Origin: Trichosporon coremiiforme
Taxonomy: Eukaryota > Basidiomycota > Tremellomycetes > Trichosporonales > Trichosporonaceae
Reading direction: 5' to 3'
Length of the DNA stretch: 64,000 nt
Assembly (NCBI GenBank): GCA_039545355.1
Contig: BCJJ01000019.1
Span: forward strand, 308,076 to 372,075
Under the pieces are notes generated by a model. It searched no databases. It saw only the letters and a list, made by a program, of their open reading frames with translations, and was not told the DNA's origin. This document shows positions 33,943 through 46,110 of this stretch, piece after piece (the first letter of the stretch is position 1; each line of letters opens with the position of its first letter). The translations under genes and the position numbers were made by a program.

Positions 33943-36001
33943 ACGTCAACGAGTGAACTCAGTCTTCCGTCAATAGGCAGTCAGTGGGACGTCGCAATCA
34001 CGGTTTCCATAGTCGATACGAACCGGATATGAAAGCTTCGATTTTAGGGCTCTTGAAGGAAGGTGAACGTAACGCCGAAGGAGAAGAAGTCCTCGGCTGG
34101 CTCAGGTACAGCAACGTGTGTGTAACAAGCAGTCCGGCGAGGTGTCAGCGTCTAGGGCAGACGAGGGAAACGGTGAGGGAGGCGACAGACGAGCAATTGA
34201 TGCACATGCCGGCACAGCGCATGATGTGTGATGCGTCATGGCGGGAATCCTACTTTGCCTCCGCGATCGCCCCTCTGTTCAGTACCCTTCCCCCCACGCT
34301 TCAAGCTTGCCTCACGCATGCCGTGCGAGGAATCGCAGTGGGTCTGATATCATCGGACAATTTCCCGACTCTCGCCTTCCTCGCTGTTCCGGCGCCAGAA
34401 CACACCTGCTCGCCAGTCTCGCTTGTTAGCGTGTGTTTGTTTCCCGATTAGCGTGTCCGCCTCCGCAGGATAACAGAGTGCATCGCGGACCCATGTGCCT
34501 CGCCTAGCGCATCCAGGCGGGCGGACCGACCCGATGCGCCGACGCAGCATGCATTGTGCGCAGGTACGCTCCTGCTGAGCTCCAAGAACACAACAGAGCC
34601 GCAGGTACACGAGTACGCATCGCAGACGAGAGCGGCAGAACGCCTACAGAGTGCCTTGCGCAAGATCTCGAACTCGATCGACGCCTCTGTGCCCCCGCCG
34701 TCGAAGCGCTCGCTATGTACAAGGGGCCAGAGGCGACGCCCCAAGCTGCAAGCCTCACCCTCTATGCCCCGGTTGCCCTTCTGCAGAGGTTCTCGGGCTT
34801 GGGCCGTCCGTAGCGCCATTGATCCCAACTTCGCCCTCCCTGGCTTGTTTGCCCGGCATGCCGAGAGAACGCCTGACAGCGCGAGGGAGTATCCGCACTC
34901 CCGCATGACATATTGTCAGCGTGATTAGACCGCAGACCGGAGTCACCATGGTGCAGGGTAGGCACATCGACCCAGCCGCTATTCTTTGCAGCGCGCACTA
35001 GCGCCTGCCAAGCTGCGATGCGCTCGAATCGGAACCGCAGCCCACAAGAGGCTGAGGAGCTAAGGGCCGCAAGGATCTTCCTAGTCAACCCGCAACCTGC
35101 CTCTGCAAATACGCTTCCAGTCGCGAGCTGTGCCTGGCCTCGGGTCCTTGACAGGCGACGCACTCCTCGTCCCTCGCCTTCCCTCGTCATTCACCGCGTG
35201 ACCGCATCCAGATAGTGAGCCGATGCTGCACGCCGCATACCAACGTGCTAGCGTGGCTTGCGTGCCAACATGCCGGCTGGTTGCCGAAAGGCAACCACTA
35301 TCGCGGTGCTGGGCGACGTTCAGACGTTCTGGCGTTCTGCAGCCAGGTTCCTGCAGAGCTGTTGCCGAATGCCCTCGACAGTGGCACACAAACACTGCAC
35401 GCGGTTCATGACCCACTGTCCCACACCGAACGCTTCATCGCCTCTCCGCTTCTGATTGCTGTGGTAGCACTCCACAGCCTGGTCGACATCTCCTTGCCCT
35501 TTGGCGTTCAAACCTGTTACCGCGTGACAGGAATGGATCGAGTCGAGGCAGGGAATAGTCATTGTTTACGCAGCAGTCGTCCTCTGTCCTGCTCGACGGG
35601 GTAATCAGAGCGAGGCATCACCCGCCACTTTAAACGTTCGGTCAGCACACGAGTGCCATCTAAGTGGTCTACTGTCCTGGGCTCCTAAGCCTTCCTTCGT
35701 GTGGCTGGTCGCTTCCTTCCTTCATTCGCCACGTCGCACGTTCCAGCAGATCGCAAACGATCGCATCTCGCAAGATCTCAAGCACTTTCGTGTCAAGACA
35801 GAATCAGATCAAGTAACCATGCATACATCATGCAGAATGTAGTCGGTCATATCCGACGCCTGGCTTGCCAACGTCTCTATGTCCAGGCCGGAGCTCTCGT
35901 CCCCCGTCCATCTTCTCGGTCATTCAAGCATTATACTGAGCCTTACATTGGCCGTCGTGTCGTTAAATCCTTGCTTCGACGTCGGAGGCAGTCGACCTTG
36001 C
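33943..36001. other. Intergenic region, AKR-RidA / velvet gene
   Basis: 2.06 kb between convergent genes. Open frames up to about 155 codons show no known domain. Nothing else recognised. Confidence 0.5.
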
Positions 36002-37986
36002 TTACTCGTTGCCTCCACCATCTTCTCCTTCAGACTCTCCCTCCCCTTCGTCGTTCCTCGGACGGCGCTTCGTCATCAGTGCCCATGCGTACTCGGTCGA
36101 ACTCACCCCTAGATGACGCTCGCCCTGGCGTAAAAATTCAGCGGAAAGAGGCGTAATGGGAACCGGACTGGGAAAGTCTTGCGGTATGCTGTGAGGCGTT
36201 AGGCGAACAATCGACAGACGACTGAGAACCACGTACATTACGTCAAATGGCTGTGTACGACAATACGCCAATGGATGTGTTACACCAATGGAAGTGCCAA
36301 TGTGAGGCGGTCTACAGACGTCAGCGACAACAAGCGCAAGCCATGATTCACCGCCCCTGCACAGGGCTCTCTTTTGTACTCACCCAGCTAGATCCAGAAC
36401 CTTGCCGTCCAGGGCGTACTTGCCCTCGGGCCGCACAACCTTGGCGTCAGCGAATGACACTGCAGACATGGCGACAAGTAGTGTTGTTTGCTCGTTGGGT
36501 TTTAGGCTCTTCTACGTACCATGTCTTGGAAGATGAAGTACAGTCCCTTGCGATTTTCACGAGTCAGCACTTGAGCTGTCCTCACGCTGGAACCGAGTAG
36601 CGTGCGCTGTACAGAGTACGGCGGTGGCGCCGACGCGGGGTAGTAAGGCTGCACGTTTCCCCGAGCTGCCGATGTAAGTCAAGCTCCGCCTTGGAAGGAA
36701 TGTGTACTTACGGCTTGGGGGCCGGACACGCATCATGGCTCGGGACTCTGAAGCGTCAGGCGACATCAGTTCCACACTCATTGTGAGATGAACAAGCCGG
36801 CGGGCGAGAGCAGGGTTACTGGCCGTCAGAAAAAAATCAGACTAGCAGGACTACGCTTCCTATCCGTACTAACTCAGTTGGAATCTCCTGGCCGTCCAGG
36901 TCCTTGACGATGAGCTGAACGATAAGGGGAGGAGTCAGAGGGGGCCAGCCCTGCTACGTCAGCATTCCATTCTCGTGCCATCAAACAGCGAGTCAAGACC
37001 TACTCGACGAAGTTGTTCAACCCCCAGAGCCTTACCACGCTCAGGATGCTGCAGAACGACCAAGTTGTAGCTCCTGTATTCGTCAGCTCATCCTCGGCAG
37101 CCGCATCAGCCACTCACCATCCTGTCGAGTCCACGGCCTGCTGGGGACCCGTAGAAGGTGGCCACCCGCCTCGAGGAACCCGGTGAGGGCGTAAGAGTAG
37201 ATACGCTTCGGTCGGTGGAGGGCGCACATCTGCCGACGTAGCATTCCCAGCCGGGGTAGCCACGGCACTGGCTGACTCTGCAGCTGCACTGGTGGCCGAG
37301 GGTCGTCTAGTAGTGCCAGCCCGTGCTCGAGCGTAATCGGGCTGGAAACCCGGCAGGTATCCCGCCGGAGGAGACGAAGCTCCTGATCTTGGCGGCGACG
37401 GTGCTGATGCGGGCGGTGGGGCCGCTCTGATCTGCGAGGGAGAGGCGGGAGGCGGCGGGGAAGGCGGCGGTCGAGACGGGGGTGGAAGCGAGCCGCGATG
37501 GTGCGGGTGCCTCATGTTGCTGCTGTGAGGTGCTGACGAGGTGGAAGGATAAGAAGGACCTGTAGGTCCGCCATAACTGGGACTGTAACCGGGAGGAGGG
37601 GGAGGTGCCCAATGTTGTGGGCCCCAGGCACTCGAATGTGGAGGCGGCGCCGAGGATGTCGCAGGGGCATCGTTGGTTCGAGGATGATGTGCTGAAGGCG
37701 GCGGCGGCGGATAGGGATAACTGTATGAGTAGTGCTGGTGGGATGGATAGCCCGAGGAGCGCGAGGAGTGATGACGACTAGAGCTTGACGGCCGTCCTGA
37801 CGGTAAGGACTGACCCCATGACGGAGGAGGACTCGGGTCTTCCCGACTGGGTCCGTGGTCGTACCTCGAATCGTATCTGGATCTGCTGGGGCTGGCGTAT
37901 GCATGGTGATGGCTGTATCGGTCGTCATCGTGTCGAAGGTCGTTGCTACCACTGCCGGGAGTGCCATGAGCGCGGTCGCGGTCCAT
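36002..37986 (-). CDS. Velvet-domain transcription regulator (VosA/VelB-like)
   Basis: Predicted 515-aa protein from nine exons: 37986-37118, 37073-37004, 36950-36874, 36818-36712, 36665-36520, 36439-36384, 36311-36237, 36188-36107, 36067-36002. The first 289 residues are His/Tyr/Pro/Ser-rich and disordered. The velvet fold (about 290-495) shows SYNLVVLQHPERGKALG, PPLTPPLIVQLIVKDLDGQEIP, SSVRTAQVLTRENRKGLYFIFQDM, RPEGKYAL, QPFDV and the end signature FPSPVPITPLSAEFLRQGER. Velvet proteins are NF-kappa-B-like DNA-binding dimers that couple development, sporulation and secondary metabolism. Frame fit demands introns with AAG acceptors (36440-36519 and 36068-36106), both with a ctgac/ctgatgac branch site; without the last intron the protein would be 528 aa with the same stop. 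The start is the first ATG upstream of the His-rich stretch; an in-frame open region further upstream is probably leader. Confidence 0.88.
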
Positions 37987-38539
37987 AGCGTAGTAGTTCG
38001 AACGTGACGTCGAATTTGAATGTCGTGAGGGGGAAGAAAGGAGCAAAGTGACTATCGTCAAACAATGGAGTCTGTGGATGGGATAGACAGACAGTGCGCC
38101 TTCTAGCGATACGACGACGACAGATGTTTTGGGAGAGGAAGGGGAAGTGCAAACTGCGCCCCTCGTGCGTTGATCAAGCCGCGGTGTGTGCTGGTAGTTG
38201 GCTCTGCCGATGCCGATGACACTCAAAGAACTGGTCAATGCAGGTGTCTATAAAGTCTGTACGTCGGCTGGCCGGGTACCCGTGCTTGCTGTTGGATCTT
38301 CAAGCTAATGCCAGAAACGAGTGGGTGCAGGTATCAGTCTGTAGGTCATGGCACGGACGTTAAGCCAGGCGTTGCTGCTGAAAAGTTAGACGCGACTCCG
38401 GAATGGACGAACTCTTTTTGGGGCCGCGGAAGAGCAGTTGCAAAATGGGGTTTGTTTGGGTACGACGGCGATGGAGCAAGAGGGCGGATGCTGCGTTTGC
38501 CGGGCTATACTGGGCGTTCTGAGGTGTGCTTGGTGACGT

Positions 38540-39010
38540 ATCGATGTGCAAGGCGTCGGCGGAGGCAGCGAGGAAGGGGCGGCGGCGAGGAGGAAGGTGG
38601 GGCTGTGGTCGGTCGGTCGCGGTATACGGAGATGATCGATCAGAGGGAAGGCGCGGTGAGGGCGGTTAGGGTGCGGGTGGATGGAATGTGGTTGGGTATG
38701 TGGGAAGGGGGACGGGCAGGGTGGAGGGGAAGGGGAAGAAAAGGTGGGATGCAGTCGATGGAGGATGGGCAATGTTGGAGAGAGGAAGCAATGGTTGGTG
38801 GTGAGGAAGGAAGATGAAGCGCTGGCGAGGTGACGATGATCGATGAGTTGTCGGATGATTGTAGATGTGTGTGTCTTGACTAGGACTATCGAAAGCGGAA
38901 TTGGGTTTGGCTGGGTGTGAGTGTGTGTGAGGGCCGGTGGTACGGGTATGGGAGGAGAGGAGGGGAGAGAGGGAACGCAGCTGGGTGTGGGTGGGTGTGG
39001 TGTGCTTAGT
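38540..39010 (+). repeat. Long purine-rich (G/A) low-complexity tract
   Basis: On the plus strand, 38,540-39,010 is strongly enriched in G and A (runs such as gaggaaggggcggcggcgaggaggaagg) with GGGT/GTGTG motifs towards 38,900-39,010. It lies upstream of the velvet gene, which reads away from it, so it is pyrimidine-rich relative to that gene, like many fungal promoters. Long homopurine runs can form triplex structures; this is only a possibility. Confidence 0.7.
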
Positions 39011-40411
39011 ATATGGTTAGGTTTTGGTTTGTATGGAGTCGAGCAAAGTCTAAGTGGGAGTAGGTTACTCGTTGGTAGGGGACTGAATGCGAGGCAGGGC
39101 AAGGAACGCCCAAAAGTATGAAGTGAAATCCGAGCACCGTCTCAAACTCGAAAAGGACCCAGGGTCCATCAGGGCACGCTTCAGGGTCTTCTCCGTTACC
39201 CCCTTCATTGTCCAGGGATTACAGGGTCCGGGTCCTGACCCTGCTGACCCTACTGAGCATCCTGAGCTCCTGACGCTGCAGGGACGTTCGCCGAACTGCA
39301 GGACCTCGATGCCTCGACGAACGCACAAGGCACGGCACCCAGCTTGCCCAGCCTCTAGGACCAGGACAAGCATACAACCACGGCCTCGGCGGGTGCCAAC
39401 AGGGGAATGCTCCGTCTAGTTTATGGCCCAGCAGCAATAGCCTGAGTGCCTCTCATCATCATCAGCTTGGTTAGGTGTTAATGCTACTGCCATGCCCGGA
39501 TGGCCGCCATGAACAGCACTATGCACTATGTCCGGCCTTGCCCGGGCAGTATTCACTCCTCTCATGCCAGACACTCCGCGACACCCGGCGCAGGCTTGCG
39601 GCGTCAGATTCAGCCATGGAAGCCATTGCGGCCCCGGGTCGTCAGGTGCCGGACATCATGCGCCAAGCGGGCAGCCGTCAGCCGAGCGGCGGCGGCGGCG
39701 GCGGCAGGGCAAACAAAGCAAGGCCAGAGGCTGACGCTGTCGGCTGCGCTGATGCCTTGTTCGGTGTACCGAGTACCGAGAGTATTCCACCAGACGCCTT
39801 CACCATCTGCTTGCTGGCCCAGGAGGTAGGAGAAGAACGGCTAGAATCGATCACATTACCTGCCCCTCATATCCAGCCTCCTATTCTGCGATGCTGTCTG
39901 ACCTGATCGGCTGCATGCTTAGTGATCAGTGATGGCATGGCGAGGGTAAACACCCCACCTGCGACCAAGCAGGCAGGTCAGCGAGATATAACTTTTCCAA
40001 CGACTTGCCGACCACGCCCCTGGTTGCTCCTGGTTCGCTGGTGGTTCGCTTCATGCAGCTGCGTGTACGGTTCCTGCAATCAATTTTCAAAAGCACCACT
40101 CCTCGATGCTGGTCATGATGCATGAATGCAGAATGGAAATGACTGAATGCGCAGAACACTGCAGTACCGGAAAGAAACTGGAGTGCTGTGCAGCCGGAGC
40201 ACCAGGGGGCCGGGATGGGAGCGCTCAGGAAACAAAGGCAATAAGGAAACAGGAAACGCGGAGGTACCGCGGCAACGCGCGCTGCATGCACCACTGTCGC
40301 ATGTTGGGTCGGCCAGTCGGGGGTTAAGCACCAGGCAGCGCGACAGCTCGTTTTGACGCGTAAGTTTACGTTTCAGTCGATGAGTGGAAACCGCAATAAG
40401 CGAAGCAATCG

Positions 40412-40438
40412 CAATCGGCAATCGGCAATCGGCAACGG
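40412..40438. repeat. 7-bp tandem repeat (caatcgg)n
   Basis: caatcgg is repeated three times from 40,412 to 40,432 and followed by a variant caacggg. A simple repeat in the gene desert with no sign of function. Confidence 0.75.
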
Positions 40439-43400
40439 GCTTCATGCATCACCTGCTGCATTGGTGCGGTATCTCGAATCGTGTATGCTGTTGGAAGCCT
40501 AAAAACGGTAAATACAGCTCGCATGCGCATGCGACAAGCCTGATGCTTTGCCTGAACCCGTTGTGTGGTCAGCTGGACAGGGAACGCAGGAAGGCCCGAG
40601 GCTTACGATGGGCCGTCATCAAGGCGACAACGCAGGTGGTACGAGAAATGCGGGCAACCGCACAGGCTATCCAGACCTCGAGCTTGGAGCCCGACAGCCT
40701 GATGGGGCACTGGCGACGGTACCTCTGCATAGTCGCGACACGCTGGCGGGGCCTGCTCGTTGTCGGCTTGTCGGGGAATTGCGAGGGGACTGAGGTGCCG
40801 CAAGTCTGTGCATGAGGCATGCGAGAACGACAGTCCCTTACGCGGGCCTGGGGGTAAACAGCTAGTCGGCCCCAGTCAGGCTAGTCCACATCGCGCACTC
40901 CGACATCTCAGAGCATCCGACACGCCGCGAAACCGATCGAGGCTTGCGATTGTATGAGTCTGATACAGCCCCCAGTGTCGTGCTCGCCAGCATGAGCCGT
41001 GCGATCCGTGTTTTCTGCACCAGCTTCGAGTGTCAAGGACCTGGGACAGTCACCGGGCATGCACGACGCGCGCTTGCATCACATCCCAAGGTATCGTGGA
41101 TCTCTGAGGCAAGCCAGAGGGTCGACCGAGAGGAGGCGAGGACGACAGGACTCAATATCAAGATTGTGTCGGAACCCCTACAACGATTGTTTATGACCCT
41201 GACTAACGTACCCTGTACGTGATCATCTGCAGTATCACGCCCTGGACCGCTCCCACGCGACTTGTTTCTCGCCCTCCAGTTGAGCAGCGGTTTTGTACCT
41301 TTCTGGAAGCCCTGCACCCCTGCCTGCATGTTTGCCTTGATGACACTTTTTGGAACGAGACTGAGTCGCATGCTGATTACGATGCAGAGGAGACACCATT
41401 AGGCACCCAGATCAGTACTGCACACACGCCAGGTTCTTCTCTTGAAACAGTCGGAAGGTGGAGGTGGGAGGCAGGTGCGTCTGAGGCGCAGTCGATCGCG
41501 GCCGCCAAGGCAGGGAGCAGGGCAGAGGCGGGTAGATCTCGCTCTCGTTCTCTCCCCTGTACCACTGTAGCAGCCCTATGCAGTCCTTTCTTGAGCACTA
41601 CCGATATCGGATCGTTTCGTTTTTCCACAGTGCATGCCAGCCTCTACAGCAGTGTGGACCGGTAGCATCATGTTCACTCGACAGAAGTCGCCAACACCCT
41701 CAAGCGCCCTGAAAGGAGGGCACTCCGTTGTTTTCCTGGCTCTCTCTCGTCACTGATTTTCATGCCTCGTGCATGATTTACATGGCTGTGGCAGGTCACC
41801 GGGCGAGCATGGCCGCTCATTGCCCCGGCGGTAGTCACAAGTGCCCGCCCCACAGGCATCATCCTGTGTACATTGCGTCCTGCCCGATCCGGTGAGCTGT
41901 GACTTCGTGAGGGTTTACATTCCTTGTAGTCGTTCGCCCGTCCTGCCCAGTGTGCGAACTGCTAACATGCCTTGACTAGTGTCGCATGATGGCGGCATGT
42001 CGGCCACGTCGCCGCGGGCGCAGCACCGCCGAAATATCGGAGGTACGTGCATGCGCAAGAGTGAATGCTCGTGTGCGCGCGCAGTTTCAAAATACCCCTC
42101 CCTTCCGACTCTTTACCCGATATCCGGCTATCCCGCCTCAAACACGCGTTGCATTCATGGCGAATGAATGCTGGTACTCGGTCATGGCAGGAATCTGGAA
42201 TCTAGCGCGGCTGCAAGGCTACAGTGGAAGCAACGGAGAAACAATGTCAGTCTGTTGCACCCCCTGAAGGCGTACGTCAGTAGCTTCGGCATCAGTGATA
42301 GGTAGGTTGGCCTTGGCAGCATCATGTCAGACGGAGCGGCGGGCGCCGCCTGGATGATGTGTCAGCACGAGTTGTAGAGGTTGGACTGGACCTGCCCAAC
42401 CTGGGTATTGCGCCCGATCGGGGCGCATGGGCGATTGCTGCGCACTGTGCCATCGGTACGCGTGTTCTTTTCTTTCCACACCATCCGAGCACAGCTGCGC
42501 TGAGCACGAACCGACATGCGATATGGGCCTGTACGAATGCTTCCCTGCGCCCTCCAGCCGCGGTTAGGCTCAGCCCTGTGCGCCCTCTTGCGCCCTTGCA
42601 GGGCTGTAGCCGGCTGGCCGGACTGTGCGTTCCAGATGGTAAACATCTTAGACATACCAGGCCCATCGAGCCCATTAAGCGCAGCGTCCCAAAACCCAAC
42701 AACATTCAATATGCCAGCAATGACACTTCCCGAGACAGATCCTGGAGCCTAGCCTGAGCAGCTGCTTGTCAGCCCCCCAACAGGCGCAGTCTAAGCTAAA
42801 TTCGGTTGTCGACGGCTCATGCAGCGGCTTGCGGCGAGTTACCAGCGTGCGGAACTTGATATAGTGCGCGCTGGGGCGGGATATGCTACATCCGTATCTG
42901 GCATCGAGCGAGGATTGCGACGTTTCCAGTCTCCAAGGTCAACGCTTGAGGTCGAGGTCTGAGACTATCGGCTTTTGCCAGTGAGGGGCGTTTACACCTT
43001 GCAAAAGGCTGGAACTGGAACCCCCCTGAGCATTGACTGGAAGACCAGAGATGAGATCTGGAGACCGAACAGCCTGTCCGTGCGTACAAGTCGCCGGGCT
43101 GGCCCAGCTGGGTGAGTGACGCCGGGCCCTGGGTCAGCGACCCGCCCCACTGCACGACATGCGCACGACTTGCCCGCTTTCATGGCCCTGCGATATGCGA
43201 TCCTGTGTATGTGGATCGCGGGTGCGCACCTGTCCTGTCCGCGTCCTGAACGTCCTGCAGATTGAGCTTGACCCTCACCGCCCCACTTTCCCTCACCCCA
43301 AAGTCGCAGTTTCCTTAGCGTACCGCTTCCGACCCCACCACCGGCAGGTTACACTTCACTCGATACGCATCAGTGCATCGATTCATGCAGCCTGCGTCCT

Positions 43401-46039
43401 GGCGGTGCCGGCGAGCATTGACAAAATTAGCGAACGGGCACTGACCATCACAGCCGTATGCTGAGTGTTGGGGATTGCGCGGCAGCGGTGTCACCCTAGG
43501 CCAGACCCCTAATTGAATTGCAGTCTGTCGTCATCAGCCATATCAGACATGAATTCTGCGTCCCAGCGAACTTCGGAATAATCGGCCTCCCAGCCCTGCG
43601 ACGCCTACCAGCATTGCGGCCCTTGTCGCAGTTGCACCGAGAGTCAAGGCCGCGGTGACGCCGCTTGAAGCGCAACTGTCAAAGTAAGCGGCTGCTGCTG
43701 CATTACCTCATGTTCCCTTGCCCTTGCGACAGTGACAAGCTCGCTCGCTCAAGGTCTGACGCGGGGCCAGAGCCAGAGCTCATTCATAGTTGGTTGGATA
43801 CCGCACAACGAAGGACTGTTTCATTAACGGGGTCAACTACTTGGGTCACTCATTGCTGAGACAAGAGCTGGACTGGCTGCGTCGCAGATTGGATTGAGAG
43901 GGGCTAGCTCAACATGATGGTGTGCTCGATACTTGCGGTTGCATGTGCCGGCTAACGGCGGCTCAGAGGGCTGCGTATATTACGATGTTTACGATGTGTG
44001 AATGCATAGATCCGACGCTAGTTTCAATTCACTTCGCGACCCAAACGTAATTGTCTCACCTGGATTGCTCAGGTCGTCATGGCACATTCGTCGGCATAGC
44101 CGATACTCCAGCAGCCCGGCAGAGGGTGTCACCATGTCGAGCAGTCAGTCGGGGGGACAGAGGGCTCGAGGAAGGGCATTCAAGGGCCGCAAATGCTGGG
44201 AAATGAGGTGGAGCCATGGTGCCAGGTCTGCCAGGTGGTTCGCTCGCTTAGGAGGGACCCTAAATTCGGCATGGTCAGACGTCAGTCTTAGTGGGTCGCG
44301 CATTCCATCTCGGTCCATTGGTTCTGCCAACGTAATCGGTGCAGAAGGAATGCTCCAGCACCATGCTGTCATGGCGTCATGGTGCATGCTGTCAGCGTGT
44401 TTTCAACCGACACATCCGAGCGATGACACCCGCCCTGCATCGTGAAACGCAATTTATTTCGCACGCCGGCACCCCTAAACGGCCCAACAGCCGAGCATGA
44501 CGCCGCCGCATCAACCGTATGGCACATGAGATGCGACACAAGACGAGGGAGCACCGAATGCAAGGGCCCCGTGCACCGTGACGGATGGACATGCTCATGT
44601 CTGCACCGTTGGCACAGTTGTTATCTTGCTCGTCTGGCGTCGGCCTGTGCCTGGGAGCAGAGAGCACGCTGCATGCGAAACGACACCATGGTTGGTCGCA
44701 AGATAATAGCAAAGCTTGAAGCATGAGTAGACAGAGAGCGAGAGCAGAGTTTCCAAACATCAGTCGCGTTAGAGCCCACTGCCCACTAACGTCCGAGAGT
44801 CGGCAAGTGGGGAGTGTGGTCAAGCTCCCTCGCACCCTGAACGGGGGGCGCAGGCTCGGTTGGGTTGATCGGTTTGGGCCTGGAAGAGGGTCCAGAGCAG
44901 AACACAGGGTTCTCAAGGTCACGTCTGAGTTTGAGTTTGCCCGCGGGTCTGCGACTCTGATTAGCCTGATTAAGGTACCGCTGCACCGCTCCTGCGTTCA
45001 CGCTGTCAGTCCGTCATCGTGCCTTCCTTGTCGGTTTGGCAACCTCTCTTTGCTGCATCACATATCAGTCACACTGTGTCCACCGCTTTCATTCTGTATC
45101 AACCCCATCCAAGTTGAGTGACTCTTTTGCAAGGCGTCTCAAGCCCAATGGTAAGATACCTTGCTAATCTCACAGGCGTTACCGCACATCCTTTCCCAGA
45201 GGAAAACGTTAGAGGAAGGCGCCCTGCGGCATGAGCACCAGCGTAGTCAATCATGACCCCATTTTACTCAGCTCCACTCACCTATTCTGATCTCGCGTCA
45301 GTAATGCTGACCAATCGCCTCTATTTATCTGAACGTATCGTGGCCCTGTGGTATCGCTGCTCCACCGATTGCCATCTCCACAAGACAGTTCAGCACGATA
45401 GACAGGGAAGACATCATTTCGGCATTCCAAACTCAACCAAGTCGAGCACCTGTCAACGATGGTCCTCCAGGGGACGTGAAGCTGGACTATGCCGACAGCT
45501 AGAGCAAGAGAGGGAAATCGAGGAAGCCTCATCGCAACGCAATTCTAATGTTGAACACGACTGTGAAGAGTTGTGCACCATTGGGCGGCGGTTTATACCA
45601 ACATGAGGCTAGCGATCGCTCGTTCTAACCGCTTTTCCGGTACCTTCACCCACTTCTGCTCAAGCCAGAAAGTTAAGCGTGGCCATCAAGTGCTCCAGGT
45701 TCCTGTCACCTGGCTACCTCCCCGCATGATCCATCCCCTCCGTCCTCTATCCGAGGGACGTAGGTCTTTAACCGGATGGCTGGCTCAGCTAGAAGTCAGA
45801 TGCCGCCACCTGGCACAAGACTATCTAAGCGGCAGCTCTGAGATTGTTATGTCCATTGTAAGTATGGTAAGGTCATCGATGGGAATCATTGCTCCAGTTT
45901 TTCTCTGCCTCAGACTAGCGTCAGACCAGGCAGCCGCCAAACAAAAGCAGTCTAGTCAGCAACGCCAGTGTTCGCTAACCCCGCCTCTCCTCGACCTTTC
46001 GCTGACGGCACTTCAACGACGGCTTTCAGGAAGTGCGCC

Positions 46040-46110
46040 GTAGATAATTTTATATTATGTTTAATATAAACATTGTCTATTATTAGTTTATTAATTCAAC
46101 TCCAGTATGG
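46040..46110. other. AT-rich island with perfect palindrome
   Basis: About 65 bp of almost pure A/T in GC-rich surroundings. It contains inverted arms tttatatta and taatataaa separated by tgtt (about 46,051-46,072), followed by attattagtttattaattc. Possible replication origin element, matrix attachment site or mobile-element relic; the sequence alone does not decide. Confidence 0.7.

Noticed and set aside
37987..38238. N-terminal extension of the velvet protein
   Set aside because: In-frame but of promoter-like composition, and it would put hydrophobic sequence before a nuclear protein; the ATG at 37,986 is preferred.
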